NCBI RefSeq assembly: GCF_030813695.1
Contig: NZ_JAUSVA010000002.1
Location: forward strand, 3,472,001-3,536,000
Length of the DNA: 64,000 nt
Direction of reading: 5' to 3'
Origin: Kitasatospora herbaricolor
GTDB taxonomy: Bacteria > Actinomycetota > Actinomycetes > Streptomycetales > Streptomycetaceae
Numbering within the stretch: the stretch's first letter is position 1; every line of letters starts with the position of its first letter. The position numbers and the translations under genes are program-made. Shown piece by piece: positions 42,050 through 49,595 of this stretch. The notes below the pieces were generated by a model. It was not told the origin of the DNA, did not search any database, and saw only the letters and a list, made by a program, of their open reading frames with translations.

Positions 42050-43495
42050 TCAGGCCCGGGCCCTGGTCCGGCCGCCGAGCACGGCGCCCAGCAGCGCCAC
42101 CCCCGTCATCGTCAGGAAGATCACCGCGAAGGCACCGGCCGAGCCGGTGCCTTCGGCGCCCTCGTGGCCGGCCGCGAGCGAGCCGCCGCCCAGCGCGCCG
42201 AACAGCACCCCCGCCAGGCCCACCAGCAGGACGTTGCCCAGCGCGTCGCTCATCTGCAGCGAGGCCGAGTTGGCCCCGGCCTCCTCGGGGGTGGAGAGCT
42301 TCATCATCAGCACGCTGATGCTGGCCACCGCGAGGCCCATCCCGATCCCGCCGACCGCCCAGGCCGCCGCGGTCACCCAGGTCGGCACGGCCAGGAAGAG
42401 CACCAGCGCCGCGCCCGCGATCGCCACCGCGGTCAGCACGAAGCCCACCCGGATCATCGCGTCGCGGTACCTCTCCGCCCCCGGACGGCCCTGCAGCCAG
42501 GAGCCCAGCGCCCAGGACAGGCCGCCGCTGGTCAGGGTGAGCCCGGCGAGCGTCGGCGACAGGCCGCGCTGGGTCACCATCATCAGCGGGATGAACGCCT
42601 CGGCGGCGAAGAACGCCCCCGCCGCGACCCCGCGCAGCAGGATCACCGTCGGCAGCCCGCGGGCAGCCCGCAGGGTGCCGGGCGGCAGCAGCCGCAGCAC
42701 CGCGGGCAGCAGCAGCGCCGCACCCGCCAGGGCGGGCAGCAGCGCCGGCAGGTCCAGCCGCTGGCCCGCGTACTGCAGCAGTCCGGCGCCGAGCGCGGCC
42801 ATCGCGGCCAGGCCGCTGCGGCGCCGGTCGAACGGCTCCCCGGTGGCCGCCGGCTGCTCCTTCTCCGAGCGGCGCAGCGCCGGGCCCATCACCGCCAGCG
42901 GCAGCAGGACCAGCACCGGCACGGCCAGGAACACCCAGCGCCAGCCGAGGTGCTGGGTGACGGCGCCGGAGACCACGGGACCGATGATCGAGGGCAGCAC
43001 CCAGGCGGAGGAGAAGGCCGCGAAGACGGCCGGCCGCAGCCGCTCCGGGTACGCCCGGCCGACCACCACGTACAGGGCGACGATGACCAGCCCGCCGCCC
43101 AGCCCCTGCACCGCGCGGCCCGCCACGAACGTCCACATGCCCGGCGCGGTGCCCGCGACCACCAGGCCGGCGCCGAACACCGCGATACCGGTGAACAGCG
43201 GCCGCAGCGGGCCGCTGCGGTCGCACCACTGGCCGGAGACGACGAGCGCGAAGAGCGTGGTGGTGAAGTAGCCGGAGAAGGCGAAGGCGTAGAGCGCGAT
43301 CCCGTCGAGCTGGCGGGCGGCCACCGGCATCGCGGTGTTCACCGCGGTCGCCTCGAAGGCCAGCAGCAGCACCACCGAGACGATGCCGAGGGTCAGCGCC
43401 CGGTAGCGCCCGCCCATCACCCCGTCGGAGTCGTTCGTACCAGGGGGGAGCCGGTCGGGGGCAGGGTCGACCGAGGTGGGGGAGGCTGTGGTCAT
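42050..43495 (-). CDS. MFS (DHA2-like) drug exporter
   Basis: About 481 residues with 12-14 transmembrane helices. The major facilitator motif is represented by SGQWCDRSGPLRPLFTG (motif A-like) after helix 2, and VQGLGGGLVIVALYVVVGRAYPERLRPAVFAA, typical of DHA2 exporters. It would use proton antiport to export hydrophobic drugs or metabolites. The ATG at 43495 is taken; 43504 is in frame three codons earlier. The gene is convergent with the deacetylase, 4 bp away. The substrate is unknown. Confidence 0.88.
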   Translation of the reverse strand: MTTASPTSVDPAPDRLPPGTNDSDGVMGGRYRALTLGIVSVVLLLAFEATAVNTAMPVAARQLDGIALYAFAFSGYFTTTLFALVVSGQWCDRSGPLRPLFTGIAVFGAGLVVAGTAPGMWTFVAGRAVQGLGGGLVIVALYVVVGRAYPERLRPAVFAAFSSAWVLPSIIGPVVSGAVTQHLGWRWVFLAVPVLVLLPLAVMGPALRRSEKEQPAATGEPFDRRRSGLAAMAALGAGLLQYAGQRLDLPALLPALAGAALLLPAVLRLLPPGTLRAARGLPTVILLRGVAAGAFFAAEAFIPLMMVTQRGLSPTLAGLTLTSGGLSWALGSWLQGRPGAERYRDAMIRVGFVLTAVAIAGAALVLFLAVPTWVTAAAWAVGGIGMGLAVASISVLMMKLSTPEEAGANSASLQMSDALGNVLLVGLAGVLFGALGGGSLAAGHEGAEGTGSAGAFAVIFLTMTGVALLGAVLGGRTRARA

Positions 43496-43589
43496 ACCCG
43501 CCATGGTAAGGCGCGACGGCTCCGATGACCCCTGACTTGCGACCTTGATCGACTACATCGCGAGTCCTGGGCCCGGGCACCCAGTGACG

Positions 43590-43904
43590 TCAGTGCAGCA
43601 CCTTGAGGCCGACCACGCCGGAGACGATCAGCAGCAGGCAGCCGATCCGGGCCGCCGTGGCGGGGTCGCCGAGGGCCGTCATGCCGTAGAGGGCGGTGCC
43701 GATCGCGCCGATGCCGACCCAGACCGCGTAACCGGTGCCGATCGGGATGGAGCGCATCGCGTAGGCCAGGCCGCCCATGCTGAGCACCAGGGCGACGGCG
43801 AAGACGACGGTGGGGACGAGGCGGGAGAAGCCCTTGGAGTTCGTGAGGGCGACCGCCCAGACGGTCTCCAGGACGCCGGAGAGGAGGAGCACGAGCCAAG
43901 CCAT
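43590..43904 (-). CDS. sugE: SMR-family guanidinium exporter (Gdx/SugE type)
   Basis: 104 residues, four transmembrane helices, with the essential Glu13 (GVLETVWAVAL) in helix 1. It has Gdx-type features: N-terminus MAWLVLLLSG, KGFSRLVP after helix 1 and PIGTGYAVWVGIGAIGTALYG in helix 3. It works as a dual-topology dimer exchanging guanidinium for protons. The identification is strengthened by a guanidine-III riboswitch directly upstream (43954-43992). ATG at 43904; AAGGA lies about 11 nt upstream. It stands alone, followed by the MFS gene. Confidence 0.93.
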   Translation of the reverse strand: MAWLVLLLSGVLETVWAVALTNSKGFSRLVPTVVFAVALVLSMGGLAYAMRSIPIGTGYAVWVGIGAIGTALYGMTALGDPATAARIGCLLLIVSGVVGLKVLH

Positions 43905-43953
43905 GACGGAACCGATCCTTCGCAGTGATCAGCGGCCGGGTTGCCACTGTCCT

Positions 43954-43992
43954 GCGCCGTCTTGTCGTGCCGGGTACGACGCGCTCGTCCGG
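43954..43992 (-). ncRNA. Guanidine-III riboswitch
   Basis: The minus-strand RNA reads CCGGACGAGCGCGUCGUACC CGG... and ends CAAGACGGCGC. It has the conserved features of the guanidine-III (mini-ykkC-III) class: 5' CCGG able to pseudoknot with a second CCGG, ACGAG, a P1 stem GCGUCGU:ACGGCGC, and CAAGACGG. It lies 50 nt upstream of the sugE/gdx start; a CAGTG/CACTG hairpin and the Shine-Dalgarno lie between, consistent with translational control. Guanidine binding should switch the exporter on. Confidence 0.9.
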
Positions 43993-44056
43993 GGCGATCG
44001 CTCGCCTGCCTTCGACCGTAGCACGCACCGCCGCCGAAGCCGCCACACGGAATTTA

Positions 44057-44068
44057 CAATAGATATTG
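44057..44068. promoter_or_regulatory. CAATA-GA-TATTG palindrome overlapping the tRNA-Cys promoter
   Basis: 12-bp perfect dyad (2-bp centre) in an AT-rich patch, overlapping the -35 box of the leader/tRNA-Cys promoter and lying upstream of the guanidine riboswitch on the other strand. A possible operator; regulator unknown. Confidence 0.35.
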
Positions 44069-44096
44069 ACGCACCCCACCCAGGTCCGCATAAGAT
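44066..44096 (+). promoter_or_regulatory. Promoter of the leader peptide/tRNA-Cys unit
   Basis: TTGACG (44066-44071), 19-bp spacer, TAAGAT (44091-44096): close to sigma-HrdB consensus except for a slightly long spacer. The start of transcription would be near 44103, about 30 nt before the leader ATG. Confidence 0.65.
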
Positions 44097-44131
44097 GAAT
44101 TCACCGAACAGCGCGACGACAGGAGTTGGAC

Positions 44132-44212
44132 ATGAACAGGAAGCCGGTGGCCCTCTCGGCGCCCCGCACCTGTGCCGCTCCCCGGTGTTGTCGGCCCTGT
44201 CCCTGCGCCTGA
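44132..44212 (+). CDS. Cysteine-rich short leader peptide upstream of tRNA-Cys
   Basis: 26 codons, not in any family I recognise. It starts MNRKPVAL and ends CRPCPCA, with cysteines at 14, 19, 20, 23 and 25. Four of the five Cys codons are UGU, which is the rare Cys codon in this GC-rich genome. The ATG has an ideal AGGAG (44121-44125) 6 nt upstream and a good promoter at 44066-44096. The stop codon (44210-44212) is 18 nt before a hairpin and 48 nt before tRNA-Cys(GCA). The composition and position fit a cysteine-responsive attenuator leader rather than a functional protein. It could still be a small protein or a chance frame. Confidence 0.6.
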   Translation: MNRKPVALSAPRTCAAPRCCRPCPCA

Positions 44213-44230
44213 GCGCAGCTTCCCTCCCCC

Positions 44231-44252
44231 GACGAAGGGCTGAGCCCTCGTC
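44231..44252 (+). promoter_or_regulatory. Hairpin between leader peptide and tRNA-Cys
   Basis: GACGAAGGGC-TGA-GCCCTCGTC: 9 paired bases with one bulged A. It ends 8 nt before the mature tRNA 5' end. It may be an attenuator, an anti-terminator switch or a tRNA 5'-processing signal; there is no U-run after it. Confidence 0.55.
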
Positions 44253-44260
44253 ACCCCCAC

Positions 44261-44332
44261 GGCCGTGTGCCCGAGTGGTTTAGGGAACCGCCTGCAAAGC
44301 GGTTTACACGGGTTCGATTCCCGTCATGGCCT
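44261..44332 (+). tRNA. tRNA-Cys (GCA)
   Basis: 72 nt. Acceptor stem GGCCGTG pairs with CATGGCC (44325-44331, one G-U) with discriminator U at 44332. Anticodon stem ACCGC/GCGGT encloses loop CTGCAAA, giving anticodon GCA (44294-44296). The T arm is ACGGG-TTCGATT-CCCGT. CCA is not encoded. It reads both UGC and UGU. It is transcribed from the promoter at 44066, after the Cys-rich leader ORF, and is followed by a perfect terminator. Confidence 0.95.
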
Positions 44333-44338
44333 CGCCTT

Positions 44339-44374
44339 GAATTGCCGGTCGGCAGAAATGCCGACCGGCAATTC
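44339..44374 (+). terminator. Perfect 16-bp terminator after tRNA-Cys
   Basis: GAATTGCCGGTCGGCA (44339-44354), GAAA tetraloop, exact complement (44359-44374), followed by TTC. It ends the leader/tRNA unit 6 nt after the tRNA. Confidence 0.9.
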
Positions 44375-44400
44375 TTCATGTCATTCTTCGGACATTCCCC

Positions 44401-44423
44401 GGGAATCCGGCGGCGGGATTCCC
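44401..44423. repeat. 8-bp inverted repeat
   Basis: GGGAATCC (44401-44408), 7-nt loop, GGATTCCC (44416-44423). A second hairpin between the tRNA-Cys terminator and the next operon terminator; possibly a back-up terminator. Confidence 0.5.
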
Positions 44424-44487
44424 CTGCCCCGCACGCGGCCGGGCCCGCGACGACGGCCCCGGCCGGTGAGGTCCGCCGCCACGACGA

Positions 44488-44533
44488 CGACGCCCTCCCG
44501 GCCCCCGCCGAAACGGGGGCCGGGAGGGCGTCG
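44488..44533. terminator. Perfect 20-bp terminator of the molybdenum hydroxylase operon
   Basis: CGACGCCCTCCCGGCCCCCG (44488-44507), CCGAAA loop, exact complement (44514-44533). It lies 18 bp beyond the stop codon of the minus-strand gene at 44552. Confidence 0.9.
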
Positions 44534-44551
44534 GGGGTCCGGCGTCGGAGG

Positions 44552-46894
44552 TCAGGCGCTGACGGCGTCCTCGGCCCGGATCGGCAGGCGGCCGACCGGG
44601 AGGCCGGTGGCCGCGCGGACGGCGGCGGCGACCGCGGCGGGGGCGACCACGGCGGGGGCCGCGCTGACGGCCTTGGCACCGAAGGTGGCCACCACGTCGC
44701 GCTCCTCCAGCAGGGCCGCGACCCGGACCTCGGGGGTGTCCAGCGCGGTCGGCAGGCGGTAGCCGGTCAGCGAGGGGTTGACCAGCATGCCGCCCTCGGT
44801 GCGCAGGTCCTCCAGCAGAGCCAGGCCCACGCCCTGGGCGACACCGGCCTCGATCCGGTCCTCGATCTGGCGCGGGTTGAGTGCCCGGCCGACGTCCTGC
44901 GCGACGGTGACGTCGACCACCCGGACGGCGCCGAGTTCGATGTCCACGTCCACCACGGCCCGCATCGCGCAGAACGCGATCGAGACGAAGGCGTCGCCCT
45001 GGCCGGCCTCGTCGAGCGGTTCGGTCGGGTGCGGGCGGCACTGGGCGGTGGCCCAGAGTTCCTTGCCCTCCAGCGCCTCGCCGACCGGCATGCCGAGCAC
45101 GCCGTCGTAGGAGGTGATCTTGCCGTCGGCGATCGAGAGCAGCTCCACCGACATGCCGAAGTTGGCGGCGATCGGCTGCAGCAGCTGGTGGCGGACCATC
45201 AGCGCGGCCCGCTCGACGGCTCCGCCGGAGACCCAGGTGTGCCGGCCGCGGGCGGACGGCCCGGCGATCGACTGGTCGCTGTCGACCGGCGCGATGTAGA
45301 CCTCGCTGACGCCGAGCACGCTCTGCACGATCTGCCGGGCCAGGGTGGCGAAGCCCTGGCCGGAGTCGACGGCGGCGCAGATCACGGTGGCGTGGTCGCC
45401 GCTGACCCGCACGGTCGCGGTGGAGACCTCGTCCTCGCCCTCGGCGCCGAGCATGTGCACCATGCCGACCGCGTAGCCGATGCCGCGCCGCACCGAGGCC
45501 GGGTCGCCGGCGCCGCCGGGCCCGCCCGGCAGCAGCCAGTCGGCGTCCGGGTCGTCCACCGGCAGGGCGGGCAGCGGCTCGGAGGCGACGGCGTCCAGCA
45601 GCGCGGTGACCGGCGCGGGGCAGGTGACGGCCTGGCCGGTGGGCATCGAGTCGCCGGTGGAGAGCGCGTTGCGGCGGCGGATCTCCACCGGGTCCAGGCC
45701 CAGCCGGACGGCGAGCTGGTCCAGCTGGGACTCGTACGCGAAGCAGGTCTGCAGGGCGCCCTCGCCGCGCATCCGGCCGGCCGGCGGGTTGTTGGTGCGC
45801 ACCGCCCAGGCGTCCACGAAGACGTTCGGGCAGACGTAGGGGCCGACCGAGAAGGCGGTGGCGGCGGCCAGCGCCTCGGCGGAGACGTCGGCGTAGGCAC
45901 CGCCGTCCAGCAGGATCTGCGCCTCGACCTTCACCAGCCGACCCTCGGCGTCCGCGTGGTGGCGGTAGCGCAGCAGGGCCGGGTGCCGGGTGGTGTGGGT
46001 GTGGAAGGACTCCTCGCGGGTGAGGGTCATCTTCACCGGGCGGCCGGTGCGCAAGGCGAGCAGGGCCAGGGTGACCTGGAAGGAGAGGTCCTCGCGGTCG
46101 GCGGTGGCGCCGGGCACGCCGGTGACGACCAGGCGCACCCGGTCGGGCTCCAGGCCCAGGCAGGCGGCGGTGCGGTCGCGGTCGCCGTGCGGGTCGGTGG
46201 AAGACAGGTGCAGTTCGACGCCGCCGTCCGGGCGGGGCACCGCGAGGCCGGCCTCGGCGCCCAGCGGCGCCGGGTCCTGACGGCCGACCTGGTAGAGGCC
46301 CTCGACGACGACCTCGCCGACGGCCTCCGGGTCGCCGGTGCGCAGCGGGAGGTGGCGGAACAGGTTGCCGTCCGGGTGCAGCGGCGGGGCCGTGAAGGAC
46401 TGCTCGGGGTCGGTGACGGGCTCCAGCAGCTCGTAGTCGACCACGATCAGGGCGGCGGCCAGGCGCGCGGTGTCGGGGTGCTCGGCGGCGACCGCGGCGA
46501 CCGGCTCGCCGTGGTGGCGCACCACGCCGGCGGCCAGGATCGGGCGGTCGGCGACCACCGGGCCCTGCGGGGCGCCGTCGCGGCCGCCGTCCGGGCCGGC
46601 CGGCAGGTCCTCGGCGGTGACCACGGCGCGGACGCCGGGCAGCGCGAGCGCGGCGGAGGTGTCGACCGAGACGATCCGGGCGTGCGGGTGCGGGGCCCGG
46701 AGCACGGCGCCCCAGAGCAGCCCCTCGGCCCACAGGTCGGAGGCGTACGGGTAGATGCCGAGCGCCTTGGGGAGGGCGTCGGTGCGCAGCGGGGAGCTGC
46801 CGAGGCCGAACGGCTCGGGCGGCTCGCCCTCGCCGCCGTCCGGCCGGGCGTTGTCCGCGGGGGGCATTGCCGCGATGTCGCTGGGCGAGGTCAT
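44552..46894 (-). CDS. Xanthine dehydrogenase-type molybdopterin-binding subunit
   Basis: 780 residues, the large catalytic subunit of a molybdenum hydroxylase (xanthine dehydrogenase/aldehyde oxidase family). Residues ~35-150 are the Ald_Xan_dh hammerhead domain (LWGAVLRAPHPHARIVSVDTSAA). The rest binds the molybdenum cofactor (YGVLGMPVGEALEG, VDSGQGFATLARQIVQ, AQDVGRALNPRQIEDRIEAGVAQGVGLALLEDL). It receives electrons at Mo and passes them through the two 2Fe-2S clusters of the preceding subunit to FAD. It overlaps the preceding gene by 4 nt (ATGA). The real substrate (xanthine, aldehyde or N-heterocycle) is not shown by the sequence. Confidence 0.92.
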   Translation of the reverse strand: MTSPSDIAAMPPADNARPDGGEGEPPEPFGLGSSPLRTDALPKALGIYPYASDLWAEGLLWGAVLRAPHPHARIVSVDTSAALALPGVRAVVTAEDLPAGPDGGRDGAPQGPVVADRPILAAGVVRHHGEPVAAVAAEHPDTARLAAALIVVDYELLEPVTDPEQSFTAPPLHPDGNLFRHLPLRTGDPEAVGEVVVEGLYQVGRQDPAPLGAEAGLAVPRPDGGVELHLSSTDPHGDRDRTAACLGLEPDRVRLVVTGVPGATADREDLSFQVTLALLALRTGRPVKMTLTREESFHTHTTRHPALLRYRHHADAEGRLVKVEAQILLDGGAYADVSAEALAAATAFSVGPYVCPNVFVDAWAVRTNNPPAGRMRGEGALQTCFAYESQLDQLAVRLGLDPVEIRRRNALSTGDSMPTGQAVTCPAPVTALLDAVASEPLPALPVDDPDADWLLPGGPGGAGDPASVRRGIGYAVGMVHMLGAEGEDEVSTATVRVSGDHATVICAAVDSGQGFATLARQIVQSVLGVSEVYIAPVDSDQSIAGPSARGRHTWVSGGAVERAALMVRHQLLQPIAANFGMSVELLSIADGKITSYDGVLGMPVGEALEGKELWATAQCRPHPTEPLDEAGQGDAFVSIAFCAMRAVVDVDIELGAVRVVDVTVAQDVGRALNPRQIEDRIEAGVAQGVGLALLEDLRTEGGMLVNPSLTGYRLPTALDTPEVRVAALLEERDVVATFGAKAVSAAPAVVAPAAVAAAVRAATGLPVGRLPIRAEDAVSA

Positions 46895-48393
46895 GCGTGG
46901 CGGTCCTCGGGAATGGAGGTCCCCGAAGGCTGGGGGACGATGCCGTGCGCGGGGTCGGCGCCGTACGGGACGCCCGCCGGGGCGCCGTCGGTCGGGACGC
47001 CGTGCGGGGGCGTGGGGATGTACGGGGTGCCCTGCGCCGGGGTGCCGTCGTAGCCGGTGCCGTCGAAGGCCGTGCCGTGCGCGGGGGTGCTCTCGTAGAC
47101 CGGGCCGTCGTACGGGGCGTGCTCGAAGTCGGTGGTGTCGTACTCGCCGCTGCGGTAGGCCGGGCCGGGGTAGGGCGCGCCCTGCGGGACGCCCTGCTGG
47201 CCGTTCGGGTGGCCGTTCTGCGGGACGCCCTGCTGGCCGTTCTGCTGGCCGGGGACCTGGTAGGGCATGCCCTCGTACGGGGCTTCCTGGTAGCCGGGCG
47301 CGCCGGGCAGGTAGGCGCCGTGCGCGGGGGTGCCGGCGTAGGCCCCCTCGGGGTACCCGGGCTGCTGGTAGTAGCCCTGGCCGTGCTGCTGACCGGCGGG
47401 GCCCTGCTGGGTGGGGAAGGACGGCACCGGCGGCAGCACCGCGGTGTCGTAGACGCCGGCGTCGTAGGACGCGCCGGGCTGCCCGCCCTGCTCGTGGCCG
47501 CCGTAGGCCATCCCCATGCCGGTGCCGGTGCCGGCGGCGGTCGGCTGGCCGGTGCCGTCGCCGTAGGGGCCGGCGTGGTGCTCGCCGGAGGGCCCGGCCG
47601 CCGGCTGCCCGTGGTGCCCCGGCTGCCCGTGATGTACCTGGTGCTCGTGGTGCCCCTGGTGCTGGACGGGCTGCTGCTCGGCCGCGGGCGGCTGCGGGTC
47701 GTGCTCGACCCAGGCGTCGGAGTCCGCGTAGACCGGGAGCTCACCGGCCAGCGGCACGTCGGCGGCCGACTGCTCGGTGGCCACCGGGGCCGCGGCGGGC
47801 CGCTCGGCGGTGCCCTCCTCGGCCGGCGCGGAGCCGTCGTCGGCCTGCTCGGCCTCGACCGCCCGCGCCTCGGCGACGGTCTGCACGGCCGCCAGCACGC
47901 CGCGGTAGCCGGTGCAGCGGCAGAGGTTGCCGCAGAGCGCCTGGCGGGCCTCGACCTCGCTGGGGCGGTGGTTGCGCTGCAGCAGGTCGTGCACGGCCAT
48001 CGCCATGCCGGGGGTGCAGTAGCCGCACTGCACCGCGCCCGACTCGGCCAGCGCCTGCTGGACGTCGCTGGCGGCGCCGCCGGCCGAGAGGCCCTCGACG
48101 GTGTTGATCTCGCTGTCGGCGGCCAGCGCGGCCGGAACCAGGCAGCCGGCCACCAGCTGCCCGTCCACCTGCACCGAGCAGGCCCCGCACTCGCCCTGCT
48201 CGCAGCCGTCCTTGGCGCCGGCCAGGCCGAGCCGCTCGCGCAGCACGTAGAGCAGGCTCTCGCCGATCCAGGCGTCGGTGACGGGGCGCTCGAAGCCGTT
48301 GACCCGCAGCGTGTACGAGGCGCAGGGGCGCATCTCCGCACTCACCGGCGGGGCCGGGTCGAGCGGGCCGGAGTCGAGAGATTCGGTGGTCAC
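46891..48393 (-). CDS. 2Fe-2S subunit of molybdenum hydroxylase with ~320-residue disordered tail
   Basis: 500 residues. Residues 1-175 are a normal small subunit: plant-type 2Fe-2S cysteines Cys64, Cys69, Cys72, Cys84 (DGCEQGECGACSV) and the second cluster Cys123, Cys126, Cys158, Cys160 (CGYCTPGM, CGNLCRC). Usual family length is 150-200 residues, but here residues ~180-500 are an added low-complexity region rich in Gly, Pro, Gln, His and Tyr (HHEHQVHHGQPGHHGQP, QNGQQGVPQNGHPNGQQ). It overlaps both neighbours by 4 nt, so the tail is really translated before the Mo subunit. GTG start at 48393. Confidence 0.9.
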   Translation of the reverse strand: MTTESLDSGPLDPAPPVSAEMRPCASYTLRVNGFERPVTDAWIGESLLYVLRERLGLAGAKDGCEQGECGACSVQVDGQLVAGCLVPAALAADSEINTVEGLSAGGAASDVQQALAESGAVQCGYCTPGMAMAVHDLLQRNHRPSEVEARQALCGNLCRCTGYRGVLAAVQTVAEARAVEAEQADDGSAPAEEGTAERPAAAPVATEQSAADVPLAGELPVYADSDAWVEHDPQPPAAEQQPVQHQGHHEHQVHHGQPGHHGQPAAGPSGEHHAGPYGDGTGQPTAAGTGTGMGMAYGGHEQGGQPGASYDAGVYDTAVLPPVPSFPTQQGPAGQQHGQGYYQQPGYPEGAYAGTPAHGAYLPGAPGYQEAPYEGMPYQVPGQQNGQQGVPQNGHPNGQQGVPQGAPYPGPAYRSGEYDTTDFEHAPYDGPVYESTPAHGTAFDGTGYDGTPAQGTPYIPTPPHGVPTDGAPAGVPYGADPAHGIVPQPSGTSIPEDRHA

Positions 48394-49271
48394 TTCAGCG
48401 CCCTTCCCAGTGCCCGGCGGGCCAGCACCGATACGGTACGCCGCAGCCGGACGGCGGCGGCGGTCGGCCCCTCGGTCACGGCCTCCCAGGGGCCCTCCGC
48501 GGCGTAGCTGTCGGGGACGCAGGCGGCGGCCACGTACTCGCCGAAGGCCGCGGTCGCGGCGGGGTCGATCTCGCGCGAGCCCTCCCAGTCGATGCAGCTG
48601 GCGACCCAGGTCTCGGCCTCCAGGGGGCGCAGCGGCACCGGTGCGACGGCGCCCACGGCGCAGCGCACGGCGCGGCGGGCCGGGTCCAGCACGACGGCGA
48701 CGGAGGCGGTGGCGCGGGCCGGGCCGCTGCGGCCGGTGGCCTTGAGGAAGACCTGGGGGGCGTGCAGCAGCGGGACCCGCACCCAGGTGAGCAGCTCGCC
48801 GGGGCGCAGCGGGTCCAGCCCGGTCAGCAGGTGGCTGACCGGGACCTCCCGGGTGGCGCCGGGGCGGGCCAGGGTGGCGGTGGCTTCGAGGGCGGCGAGC
48901 ACCGGGAGGGTGTCGCCGGCCGGGGCCGCGGTGGCGATGTTGCCGCCGAGGGTGCCGACGTTGCGCACCTGCGGGGGGCCGGCGGTGCGGGCGGCGTCGG
49001 CGAGGGCGGGGATGAGCGCGGCGAAGTCGGGGCGGTCCATCCGGGCGTGGGTGAGGCCGGCGCCGAGGACGGCGGTGCCGCCGTCCTCGTAGCGCCAGCC
49101 GCGCAGCTCGGTGATCCGGCCCAGGCCGATCAGGGCGGCGGGGCGCAGCCGCCCTGCGTTGACGGCCTCCATCAGGTCGGTGGCGCCGGCCACCGGTACC
49201 GCGGCCGGGGTGGCGGCAAGCGCCTCGACGGCCTCGTCGAGGGAGGCCGGCAGCATGATCGTCCGGTTCAC
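48390..49271 (-). CDS. FAD-binding subunit of molybdenum hydroxylase
   Basis: 293 residues. The PCMH-type FAD-binding domain has AAVPVAGATDLMEAVNAGRLRPAALIGLGRI near the N-terminus and the second flavin loop VRNVGTLGGNIATAAPAGDTLPVLAAL, followed by the CO_deh_flav_C domain (ATASVAVVLD ... VGAVAPVPLRPLEAE). It takes electrons from the 2Fe-2S subunit to an external acceptor. GTG at 49271 is chosen as it opens the FAD domain directly; the upstream extension is not domain-like. It is the first gene of a three-gene overlapping operon. Its promoter must lie in 49272-49595. Confidence 0.9.
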   Translation of the reverse strand: MNRTIMLPASLDEAVEALAATPAAVPVAGATDLMEAVNAGRLRPAALIGLGRITELRGWRYEDGGTAVLGAGLTHARMDRPDFAALIPALADAARTAGPPQVRNVGTLGGNIATAAPAGDTLPVLAALEATATLARPGATREVPVSHLLTGLDPLRPGELLTWVRVPLLHAPQVFLKATGRSGPARATASVAVVLDPARRAVRCAVGAVAPVPLRPLEAETWVASCIDWEGSREIDPAATAAFGEYVAAACVPDSYAAEGPWEAVTEGPTAAAVRLRRTVSVLARRALGRALK

Positions 49272-49546
49272 CTGGGTCCCACCGTGCTCCACTTGCTCAT
49301 CGACGACCCGCCCCCATCTGGCAGCACGGCCTGGCCCGTAGGGTACGGGCGATCGGGCAGGGTTGGGCAACTCTGGCACACAAAGCTTGATGATCATTTC
49401 TGGGCCGGTGGACAGGTGTGCCCGATTGTGGCCGAAACCAGCCGGTATCAGCTCCGGTCCGGTACGAACCGGAGCCGATTGTTCACCTTTTCTTGACGCA
49501 CGACGACCGGGTCGAAGTTCCCGACGCCGCCGTCACACCCGCTCGC

Positions 49547-49587
49547 CCCCCCTGGCGCCCGCGGTGCCGCCGCCGGCGCCAGGGGGG
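49547..49587. terminator. 13-bp hairpin terminator of the hexosaminidase gene
   Basis: CCCCCCTGGCGCC (49547-49559) and its complement (49575-49587), 15-nt loop, just after the GH20 stop codon. The rest of this 324-bp gap (49272-49595) holds the promoter of the molybdenum hydroxylase operon, with an AT-rich patch near 49380-49410; no other gene is seen. Confidence 0.7.
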
Positions 49588-49595
49588 CGCGCCGG

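Noticed and set aside
44376..48341. Long minus-strand frame (about 1320 codons) across the molybdenum hydroxylase genes
   Set aside because: It is in another frame than the three convincing subunits, with Arg/Pro/Ala composition typical of frame shadows.
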